Origin: a virus
DNA length: 22,230 bases
Virus record (IMG/VR): IMGVR_UViG_3300002242_000651
Coordinates: 1 to 22,230 of that record
Strand: one strand, 5' to 3'
Shown: piece after piece, positions 5,696-13,000 of the stretch
Layout: every line of letters begins with the position of its first letter
Position numbering within the stretch: the first letter of the stretch is position 1
Notes under the pieces: model-generated
Told to the model about the DNA's origin: nothing
Database searches by the model: none
What the model saw: the letters and a program-made list of their open reading frames with translations, nothing else
Program-made: the position numbers and the translations under genes

Positions 5696-6463
5696 ATGAA
5701 CGTCTATAGCGGTGGCTCTACTCTGACCTTGACCGTTTCTCTGGTCAATCAAAACGGCATAGCGTTATCACCGCAAGCTAATAATATTACGTTTACGGTT
5801 AAGGATGAGACGGAAGGTGTTGTTGCACAAACCGTTCCCATCACTTTGATTGGCTACGTTAAGGGTGATACTGAAATCACTTTGTCGATTAACAGCCAAA
5901 TAAATGACATTGGCTTGAATAGACGCGGCTTGAGGTCTGTAGAGATCACCACTGTTGAAGACGATGGTTCGTTGGGTTTAATCGTGACTAGATATGCGCT
6001 CAAAAGTGGCGATATGTTAGCCGTGGGCGAAAACTCATATCTTAAATTCAACGAAGCCGCCTTGCTTACAATGGATATGCCGATGTTGTCAGGGTGGGGG
6101 TATGCAAATGACGTAAGCAAAGAGTCGGCCATGATAGAAGCCTACAATCGTATTGGAATGCTTACATTCACGGTTGAGGGTGTTGAAATTTCAAGTCTAA
6201 ATACCATGACCACAAAAGATTTTGACGCACTGTCGGTGGTCTTTAGAAATGCTATAAAGAAAGCTCAAATTTCTGAGGCGGATGTCATATTAGGTGGCGA
6301 CCCAGTAGCGGCAAAAAGAGAAGAAGGGTTGTTGGCCGATTCAGTCGGTGAGTCTTCGGTCATGTTCAGACCAGGAAAGCCATTAATAATGTCGGTTAGT
6401 AGAAGAACGCTTAATTATTTATCAGGATTTGTCTCCTTCAGTAATAGGTTAGCTCGTAGATGA
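5696..6463 (+). CDS. Putative head-tail connector with an Ig-like N-terminus
   Basis: This is a 255-residue protein. Residues 1-115 are beta-rich (SGGSTLTLTVSLVNQNGIAL...NNITFTVKDE) and look like an immunoglobulin-like domain. Residues 116-255 are a separate helical part. They contain DVILGGDPVAAKREEGLLAD, then SVGESSVMFRPGKPL, then SRRTLNYLSGFVSFSNR, resembling head-tail connector proteins of other siphophages as I recall them. The position after the capsid gene and before the head-closure protein fits a connector. AGGAG at 5683-5687 serves the ATG. It ends in TGA that overlaps the next gene's ATG (ATGA). The combination of Ig-like and connector-like halves in one polypeptide is not one I can name to a family. 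Confidence 0.55.
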   Translation: MNVYSGGSTLTLTVSLVNQNGIALSPQANNITFTVKDETEGVVAQTVPITLIGYVKGDTEITLSINSQINDIGLNRRGLRSVEITTVEDDGSLGLIVTRYALKSGDMLAVGENSYLKFNEAALLTMDMPMLSGWGYANDVSKESAMIEAYNRIGMLTFTVEGVEISSLNTMTTKDFDALSVVFRNAIKKAQISEADVILGGDPVAAKREEGLLADSVGESSVMFRPGKPLIMSVSRRTLNYLSGFVSFSNRLARR

Positions 6464-7206
6464 TTAATGAAGTTGACGCCATCGTATCTCAAGTAATGAA
6501 GGCTTATGAGTGGTTTATAGACAATATTAGAGCTAAGTATCTCTCTAGTGTGTCTGGCAAACGCGCAGCCATGCCATCCGAAAGATTAAAATATGAATCC
6601 TCTGCGCTGAAAGTGAAGAAAGAAGCGAGAAAGGTATTCGAGCGTGACCTGAAAAAATTAACAGACGATTTTGTTAATAGCGTCATCACGCACCATTTTA
6701 GTGTTGATGAAATCAGCGCTGTTATGACTAACGAGCTGAAGGTCGAGCTGATGGATTACCTTAATCACAGTGCAGATTACATTAGTCATTTTTTCGCGGC
6801 TGAAGCGATTAAGGATGTCAAAAGAGGTAGCGACAGATTGAAGATGCTCAGTTTCGACGTTTCTACGAATATTGCCACGAGTGATTACGAAAATGCACTA
6901 AAAGGTGCAATGGTTAAAACGCTGGTAGATGGTGACCCTTTCTCACGAAATGGCAAACCGCTACTCTCAGCAAATAGAGTGAGACTAATTATCAGACATC
7001 ACCTTATAAGTGTGGCAAACGAGGTGGTAATGCTCATAGCGTCAAAATTGGGAGAGGATAAATTCGTAATAAAGAACAAACCAGGTCACAGACTAAATGG
7101 CCAGGAATTGTCCCTAAGCGGTAAAGTCGGTATGCGCTATCTGGACGCAAAAGAGTCAATATTTCACCCAAATAGCAACTCTCTGATTCATAGGACAAAT
7201 AAGTAA
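6460..7206 (+). CDS. Unrecognised phage structural-region protein
   Basis: I do not recognise this 248-residue protein. It is mainly helical and basic: residues 1-75 hold a charged helix (ESSALKVKKEARKVFERDLKKL), and 120-200 hold ENALKGAMVKTLVDGDPF and a helix RVRLIIRHHLISVANEVVMLI. The C-terminal part ends MRYLDAKESIFHPNSNSLIHR. The position suits a minor head protein, and the C-terminal His-rich end is faintly like the Mu F/SPP1 gp7 family, but this is not secure. It has no signal peptide or clear membrane segment. Its ATG overlaps the stop of the upstream gene by four bases, so it is translated by coupling. Its own stop lies within a copy of the dispersed palindrome. Confidence 0.6.
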   Translation: MINEVDAIVSQVMKAYEWFIDNIRAKYLSSVSGKRAAMPSERLKYESSALKVKKEARKVFERDLKKLTDDFVNSVITHHFSVDEISAVMTNELKVELMDYLNHSADYISHFFAAEAIKDVKRGSDRLKMLSFDVSTNIATSDYENALKGAMVKTLVDGDPFSRNGKPLLSANRVRLIIRHHLISVANEVVMLIASKLGEDKFVIKNKPGHRLNGQELSLSGKVGMRYLDAKESIFHPNSNSLIHRTNK

Positions 7207-7216
7207 CCGATGACTT
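7201..7216. promoter_or_regulatory. Dispersed near-palindrome, copy 4 (inverted orientation)
   Basis: AAGTAACCGATGACTT is the reverse complement form of copies 1 and 6 with one change (AAGTCATCGGTTACTT on the other strand). It overlaps the TAA stop of the upstream gene. TAGAAT at 7228-7233 is a -10-like hexamer ending seven bases before the next ATG. Confidence 0.55.
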
Positions 7217-7239
7217 ATTTTTTAGTGTAGAATACGCTC

Positions 7240-7587
7240 ATGATATTTCCTAGCGTCGAATGTCAAATAATTCCTTACACAGACAAGGTTGATGAATATG
7301 GTCAGCAGGTCTTCACTCGCCCTAAAAAAGCGTTGTGTTCAGTGGTCAAGCTAACAACATCGACACATAAAACCAGCGTAAGAACAGACAGTTCAGGCTC
7401 AGGCGGTAGCGCTAAAGAGATCAATGCTGCCGCTAGACTACTATTCAAATTGGAAACCAAGCTATCTGAAAATGACCGTATCGACATTGACGGTGTTTCT
7501 TTAAGAGTGATAGAGGTTCAAGTTAGATACGCTGTATTTTCAAGAATCCCTGATCATCTTCAAGTGGATTTAAAAATATGGGCGTAA
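7240..7587 (+). CDS. Putative head closure (head-tail stopper) protein
   Basis: This 115-residue protein has a beta-rich pattern typical of the small head-tail stopper family that seals the portal after packaging. Supporting segments are QIIPYTDKVDEYGQQVF at the N-terminus, a conserved-looking LSENDRIDIDGVSLRVIEV strand pair in the middle (residues 75-95), and a short C-terminal strand. A Gly/Ser-rich loop (SSGSGGSA) lies at 50-57. Neighbours are an unrecognised structural gene upstream and the tail completion gene downstream, whose ATG overlaps this gene by ten bases. No ribosome binding site precedes the ATG; a -10-like TAGAAT lies close enough that the message might be leaderless. Confidence 0.6.
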   Translation: MIFPSVECQIIPYTDKVDEYGQQVFTRPKKALCSVVKLTTSTHKTSVRTDSSGSGGSAKEINAAARLLFKLETKLSENDRIDIDGVSLRVIEVQVRYAVFSRIPDHLQVDLKIWA

Positions 7588-8039
7588 AGTCACCATCTAT
7601 CGAACAAACAAAGGTCAATATAAAGAACGTAGCCGCTAGAGCATCAAGAGGTGCTAGAGAGGCAATGGAGCGCGGCGCTATAAAAATAAAGGACCGCGCG
7701 AAGGAATACGCTCCAAGACTTCACAATCCAGAAGCCAAAAGCGGTTTATCTGGCGAAGGTTTTTTGGAAAAAGCCATCAAATACGAACGTGTTAAAGCAC
7801 TTGGCAGTGGTCGTATGGAGTTCGATGTGTTTGTTGATGAAGATGCTGAGGCTTATGGTGGTAAGAAAGTGGGTGACTACTCGACCATTATGCACGAAAC
7901 AGATTATGAGCCAGGCGAGAAGTCAAAAGCAAAAGGGACTAATGCCGGCCCTAAATATATGGAGAGAGCTTTTTTGGAGCTTAGACGCGAAATTACAAAA
8001 GACGTAGAAGCTAATATAGAAAAAGGTATAGGCCATTGA
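7578..8039 (+). CDS. HK97 gp10-like tail completion protein
   Basis: This 153-residue protein has the layout of the HK97 gp10 family. A helical basic N-terminus (NVAARASRGAREAMERGAIKI) is followed by KDRAKEYAPRLHN, where the alanine-proline step is typical. A Gly-rich beta segment follows, then YSTIMHETDYEPGEKSK, then a Gly-Pro-Lys-Tyr motif (NAGPKYMERAFLELRRE) near the C-terminus that is conserved in the family. Such proteins connect the neck to the tail tube. The ATG overlaps the preceding gene by ten bases and the stop overlaps the next start, so it lies in a tightly coupled run. Confidence 0.75.
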   Translation: MGVKSPSIEQTKVNIKNVAARASRGAREAMERGAIKIKDRAKEYAPRLHNPEAKSGLSGEGFLEKAIKYERVKALGSGRMEFDVFVDEDAEAYGGKKVGDYSTIMHETDYEPGEKSKAKGTNAGPKYMERAFLELRREITKDVEANIEKGIGH

Positions 8040-8407
8040 ACCTTAGACCATTTTACACAATTGTTAAAACCGCCCTGCCTAGTGAGAAAATCACTATGTA
8101 TGAGATGCCAGACAATATTGATCGCGGCGTTTTATTAAAGGTGGGTGCAGGTGGCGCAATGTTAGATCAGGACTTGCCAGGATACAAGAGGGCAAGATTA
8201 CAGGCGGTTATCCGTGAAACAGAATTTCAGAGAGGTTATAGTCTTGCCACGCAAGTCTCGGCTTATTTGAATAAGCGTAGGTTGACCTCTGAGTCGGTTT
8301 ACATTTTAAGGGTGAATCCACTGCACGACCCTATTCCTTACAGGAAGTCTGAGGGTGGGTATATTGAATTTTCCGTCAATTTTGAGACGGTTTATATTGA
8401 AAACTAA
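8036..8407 (+). CDS. Putative tail terminator protein
   Basis: This is a 123-residue protein located between the tail completion protein and the tail tube protein, the standard place for the hexameric cap that stops tube growth. The sequence contains KVGAGGAMLDQDLPGYKRARLQ and a helix FQRGYSLATQVSAYLN, then a strand pair ending EFSVNFETVYI, consistent with small terminator proteins (a minor capsid or DUF3168-like fold). I chose the TTG at 8036 as start because it overlaps the previous TGA and has AAAGG eight bases upstream. The next ATG would remove twenty residues of the fold. Confidence 0.65.
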   Translation: MNLRPFYTIVKTALPSEKITMYEMPDNIDRGVLLKVGAGGAMLDQDLPGYKRARLQAVIRETEFQRGYSLATQVSAYLNKRRLTSESVYILRVNPLHDPIPYRKSEGGYIEFSVNFETVYIEN

Positions 8408-8421
8408 TAGGAGCTATCTTA

Positions 8422-9270
8422 ATGGCAAGTAAAACAGAAAACGTAAAACTAGGCGTATGTAAAATTACGTTTGGCGGTGTCGATCTTGGTTATACAAAAG
8501 GTGGAGTTGAAGTTGATGTAACTACCAACACTCACGCTGTAACTGTAGACCAATTTGGCGAGTCCGTCGTAAATGAATATATCACCAAGCGCGATATTAA
8601 AATTAAAGCACCTCTGGCTGAAACAACGCTGGACAATCTTGTGACTGTAATGCCCGGCGCCACTCTAATAAGTGACGGTGCTAAGGCTTCAGGAACTATC
8701 AACTTTGGTGCGGTCAATGCAGTTGCTAACGACACCATTACCGTAAATGGCGTAGCTTTCACCTTCAAAGTATCACCTACTCTCGAAACAGATATTGGTA
8801 TTGGTGCCAATGTTGCAGCAACTATTGGTTTGGTAACTAAAGCGTTAAACGCTTCAACAAATGTTGCAGTGACAAGCACTTTATTTTCTGACGATGGTGT
8901 CAGCACTGTAACTGGAACATCAAAATCTTATGGCATTGATGGCAACGCTTATAGTTTGGCAGCAAGTGTTGCAACTGTATCAGGTGCAACCATGACAGGC
9001 GGCATTACTCCGACAACTCAGCGTGTTGACGTAACTAATGGTGTTGGGACGAACTTACTAACAACAGCCAAGCCATTGTTGCTACACCCAATTGACTTGG
9101 TCGAAACAGACCAATCAGAAGATTTGTTCGTTCCATTAGCGGCAACAGGCGGCGCCATGAACTTTGCTTATAAACATGACGCAGAACGTGTTTATAACGT
9201 GGACTTTAGTGGATACCCTGACCCAATCACAGAAATTCTATTCAAACTTGGTGACAGAACCGCTGTTTAA
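8422..9270 (+). CDS. Major tail tube protein with inserted domain
   Basis: This 282-residue protein builds the tail tube. The N-terminal part (residues 1-89, VKLGVCKITFGGVDLGYTKG, then FGESVVNEYITKRDI) and the last 85 residues (ending YNVDFSGYPDPITEILFKLG) belong to the same tube fold. Between them, residues about 90-194 form a separate Gly/Thr/Ala-rich domain (TITVNGVAFTFKV, VAATIGLVTKALNAS, VSGATMTGG) of a type often attached to phage tail proteins. The insertion probably decorates the outside of the tube. AGGAG at 8410-8414 serves the ATG. A terminator follows the gene, as for the capsid gene, which fits an abundant product. Confidence 0.8.
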   Translation: MASKTENVKLGVCKITFGGVDLGYTKGGVEVDVTTNTHAVTVDQFGESVVNEYITKRDIKIKAPLAETTLDNLVTVMPGATLISDGAKASGTINFGAVNAVANDTITVNGVAFTFKVSPTLETDIGIGANVAATIGLVTKALNASTNVAVTSTLFSDDGVSTVTGTSKSYGIDGNAYSLAASVATVSGATMTGGITPTTQRVDVTNGVGTNLLTTAKPLLLHPIDLVETDQSEDLFVPLAATGGAMNFAYKHDAERVYNVDFSGYPDPITEILFKLGDRTAV

Positions 9271-9275
9271 GTGGT

Positions 9276-9290
9276 AAGTCACTGGTGACA
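9276..9290. promoter_or_regulatory. Dispersed near-palindrome, copy 5
   Basis: AAGTCACTGGTGACA is identical to copy 2 across 15 bases. It lies six bases after the tail tube stop and just upstream of the terminator hairpin. This is the only copy with a strong terminator between it and the next gene, which weakens a simple promoter role at this site. Confidence 0.6.
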
Positions 9291-9313
9291 ATTTAACGCA
9301 ATAATAACATTTA

Positions 9314-9341
9314 AAACCCTCTTGATTGAGGGTTTGATTTT
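9314..9341 (+). terminator. Intrinsic terminator after the tail tube gene
   Basis: AAACCCTC and GAGGGTTT form an eight-pair stem around a six-base loop (TTGATT), followed by GATTTTA. It is a good rho-independent terminator though the T run is interrupted by GA. It separates the abundant tube gene from the chaperone genes. Confidence 0.72.
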
Positions 9342-9355
9342 AGGAGTTTAGAAAA

Positions 9356-9700
9356 ATGGCCAAAGTTTTAAATGTAGATTCATTAATTAAAGAAAGACAA
9401 GAAATTTCAATAGAGGGTGTCATTTACCCGATGAAGCAGATGTCGGTGGAAGACTTTATCAAATTGACCAAAAAAGCCGAAGCTATCGACAAAAAGAAGA
9501 CAGACACACCATCTGCTCGTATCGAGTTTTTAGTGGACACTATCTTAATCAGCTTCCCGACTTGCAGTGACAAAGTGCTAAAAGCGCAACCAATTGAAGT
9601 GTTAAACGCTATCGTCGAGTTCGCTAAAGATGGCACATTGCCGGAAGATTTGGAAGAAGATTTGGAAGAAGATGAAAAAAAGGACCAAGAGCAAAACTAA
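9356..9700 (+). CDS. Tail assembly chaperone, short form (lambda gpG-like)
   Basis: This 114-residue protein sits between the tube and tape measure genes, as chaperones gpG/gpGT do. It has a beta-rich N-terminus (LIKERQEISIEGVIYPMKQM), a helical middle (VEDFIKLTKKAEAI) and a very acidic C-terminal tail (PEDLEEDLEEDEKKDQEQN). The A_AAA_AAG heptamer near its 3' end (9676-9682) allows some ribosomes to slip back one base and add the downstream frame. The short form is the abundant product. AGGAG at 9342-9346 precedes the ATG at good spacing. Confidence 0.75.
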   Translation: MAKVLNVDSLIKERQEISIEGVIYPMKQMSVEDFIKLTKKAEAIDKKKTDTPSARIEFLVDTILISFPTCSDKVLKAQPIEVLNAIVEFAKDGTLPEDLEEDLEEDEKKDQEQN

Positions 9701-9990
9701 TATCTCTTGATTTTGGGTATTTATTTTGCAGAGTTGCGGCTCATTACGGTATGAGTGATTTGCAGTTATTGGCGATGCCAGTTGAGAGATTTTGGCTTTT
9801 TAATGGCTGCATAGATCGCATGAATGCGGCTGACGATATGAGGCGGCTTAGAATTCACACTTCGCTAAATAATGGTGAGGCGGTTGAGACAGTCGCTAGA
9901 GACTGTGAAGAGGTTACAGGGACGGTCATCGTTAAAGACTTTGAAAGGGATGAAGGGGGTATTAATCGGTTGAAAATGTTAATAAGCTAA
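9356..9990 (+). CDS. Tail assembly chaperone, frameshifted long form (lambda gpGT-like)
   Basis: A -1 shift at A_AAA_AAG (9676-9682) moves ribosomes into a frame that stays open to the TAA at 9988-9990, giving a product of about 211 residues. The added part begins GPRAKLISLDFGYLFCRVAAHYG and carries LLAMPVERFWLFNGCIDRM, resembling the T domain of tail chaperones that contacts the tape measure. In the second frame alone, the first ATG (9751) would drop these residues, so the frameshift is the more plausible way to make it. The product ends 14 bases before the tape measure gene. Confidence 0.75.
9676..9682 (+). promoter_or_regulatory. Programmed -1 frameshift site
   Basis: The codons GAA AAA AAG contain the canonical slippery heptamer A_AAA_AAG in the correct phase for a -1 shift. 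CAAGAG at 9686-9691 can pair with CTCTTG at 9704-9709, a possible downstream stimulatory stem with a 12-base loop, although it begins only three bases after the heptamer. Confidence 0.8.
9751..9990 (+). CDS. C-terminal (T-like) frame of the tail chaperone
   Basis: This open frame of 79 codons from an internal ATG encodes the C-terminal part of the frameshift product (MPVERFWLFNGCIDRMNAADDMRRLR, ending GGINRLKMLIS). The ATG has no ribosome binding site and the reading frame continues 5' of it to the slippery site. I therefore read it as a frameshift extension rather than a separate gene. Confidence 0.6.
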   Translation: MSDLQLLAMPVERFWLFNGCIDRMNAADDMRRLRIHTSLNNGEAVETVARDCEEVTGTVIVKDFERDEGGINRLKMLIS

Positions 9991-10004
9991 ATAGGTGTAG
10001 ATAA

Positions 10005-13000
10005 ATGAGTGTTGGAGATATAGTAGTTAGACTTGAACTTAATGATGGTCAGTTTACTGCGAGAATGAACAAGGCAGGGAAAACAATCTCTACGTTTTCC
10101 AGCACCATTGACCGCCTGGATAAGCGCGTTTCAAAGGTTGAAAAGGGATTGGTTGGGTTTATACCCAAGTTAAGAGATATAGCCATTGTTGCTGCATCAG
10201 CAAGAGTGGTTATTCATGGTTTGAGCGATACCATCGGCGGATTCACTGATGGAATTATTAAGTCGAACGCCGAGATTGAGAGATTGACGGTGTTGCTGCA
10301 GGGTATATCCAAAGCGCCGCTTGAGTCTGGAAAAATAAAGGAAGCGGGCAATAACATCAAGTTCTTGTTTGACATGGCTCAACGTGCGCCATTCTCAATT
10401 AAGGAGCTTTCAAACTCATTTGTAAAAATGAAGGCCGCTGGCATCGAGGGTGTAGACGGCAAAATTCAATCGCTAACCGACTCTATTGCTAGATTTGGCG
10501 GGGACGAGCAAACACTTCACAGAGCTACAATCGCTATTCAGCAAATGGCCTCTAAAGGTGTCGTCTCGATGGAAGAATTGAGACAGCAATTAGGGGAAGC
10601 TGTGCCAAACGCTATGAATTTGATGGCTGATGGTATGGGCATGACAATGGGCGACATGGTTAAAGCTATCTCTAATGGCCGTGTTAAAGCTATTCCAGCC
10701 ATTAACGCTATGATGGAACAGATGAACGCTACCATGAGTGGTTCGTCTGAGCGAATGATGCAGACTTGGAACGGTCTAATGTCTCGCCTTAGCACTAGCT
10801 GGATTCTTCTTCAGAAGCAGATAGGCGATGCGGGGTTCTTTGAGGGAGCTAAGGCAGCTCTGACAGATTTAAACTCATTTTTAAATAGTGATCAAGCCTT
10901 AGCCTATGGTCAGGCAATTGGCGTCGCAATGCGAGATATAACGCTAAACATAGTCTATGCTATCAAGGCCGTTGCAAAATATTCGACGGAAATTGGCAGA
11001 GCGATTAAAGCTACCGTTATCTTGGTCGCATCAATCAAAGCAATTGCAACAGTCACCTCCATTGTTGCGCTGGCAACAACAAAAATTCAAGCATTCTCAA
11101 AGGCTTGGGCGGCAACTGCAACGGTTGCAAGGGTCGCAAGCACCGGTTTTGGTGCCGTGACGACATCGGTAGCCGGAGCATCCACCGCCGCAACGGTAGC
11201 CGGAGCATCCATGAGCAGATTGGGTCTGATACTAAGCACACTTGGCGGCCCTTTGAATATAATAATAGGTATTTTAACTGCCGCCGCCGCCGCTTGGGTA
11301 TTTTTCGGCAATAAAGGCTCCGAAGCTTATGAAAAAATTAAGAAAAGTCGCAAAGGCTTGACTGAGTTTGAGCAGTTCAATATAAAGTTAAAAACCAAAG
11401 TCGAAATTGATAACGCTCAAAGTTCAATTGATTCGGTTATTAAGGATATAAACGCTAAAAAGAAAGAGCTTGAGAGAGAGACACTTAGAATAAAAATATC
11501 TCCATTGGTTACAGGCTTAGATGTAAATATATTTAAAAAATGGAAAGAAAGACAGTTAAAGGATATTGCTGATCTTGAAAAGAGTGTCGCAGAGGCGACT
11601 AAGAATAACGAATCGGATAGATTGGCTATGCTTCAAAGACAAGCCGCTAGAGAAGCCAATCTAATTGAGACTAGAACCAGAAAAGACCTCGCTAGGTATA
11701 ATCAGCGATACACAAGTGAAATAGCTCTAGCTAGAGAGGCTAGAGATAAGATTTTAAGAGATACTACCAAATCTGATGACGATTACTCAAGAGCGAAAAA
11801 AATCTTTGGGGATAAGGTGTCACATCTACTAAGAACGCAATACGAATCCCAACGTATAGACTTGAAGTCTCACATAGCGGATATGAATACCTCTCTTCAG
11901 TCTCTATCTGACAAAAATATAACGATTAAAGCTATTCTATCTACAAAAGACTCCCTAGAAAGTGCGCGAAATATGAGGGAGAAAATAATTCAGAATATGG
12001 CGAAAATAGAGATCGCCATCAACAAGTCAACTGGGGATGATGTGCTAGGGTTGAAATCGAAACTAGCGAAATCTAAGAAACGGCTGATCAAAGTAAACAA
12101 TTCAATTAAAAGAACGGCGGCTTTAATTGACCACTTAAAGGGTGGGGCTAAGGTTGATGGAGAGTCAATCATTAAGCTTGATAAGCTACTAATACAGCTA
12201 CCAAAGGCAAATAAACTTCTATCTGAGATAGAGGGCAACATTGACAATCTAGCTAATGGCCGACCACCTATCGACTCGAAAAAAGTAGGGGAAGGGACAA
12301 CTGCGTTGGAAAAAATGACCACCGTATTAAACTCTATTTCAGATAGAAATGCGGGGTTGAAGGACGCGGTAAATGGCGGTAACTCCTCTATTGGTCGTCA
12401 ACTGGCTAAAATGAAGAGATTATACTTGGCGACAGGTGAAACGGCGGCGGGGTTGAAGGCTCTCAATAAAGCTGAGAATCTGCTGGCTCAAAACAGAGGG
12501 TTTGAGGCGACTCTCGAAGTCGCTAAAGAAATGGAGATACTGGATGGAAAGATAAGCCGTTTAAAAGCCAATCTAAATGAAGGTGACCCGCATGCCTCCC
12601 TAATCTACAAAATAAAGACCTTGTTTGATAAGCAGATCATCACCGATGAGACGATGACCGACTTCACCAACAAGATAAACCAAATTAAAGCGCTAACCGA
12701 AGCCAAAGACTCAGCAAAGCGTGAAAAATGGATAAAACAGCAAACAGCGAAGAGTGCCGTTGAGTTGTTGCGTGTTCAAGCGGAGACAGCTAGTAGCTCT
12801 ATCGCTATGGAGAAGTATGCTGTCGACGCCAGAATAAGACAGTTAAACCGTCTTGCCGACGCCAAACATCTATCCGAGTCTCAAAGAAAGACTTTCGTTG
12901 GCGACAACACAGAACTGTTTAAAAAGACACAACTCATTAAGTTAGAGAAGCAATCTGCTAACGAAATACTCGCCATTCAAAACAGAACAGCCAAAGCTAG

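Noticed and set aside
7789-8007. A 72-codon + strand open frame inside the tail completion gene
   Set aside because: It lies wholly inside a recognised gene, in another frame, without a ribosome site or a plausible product. The sequence looks like a shadow.
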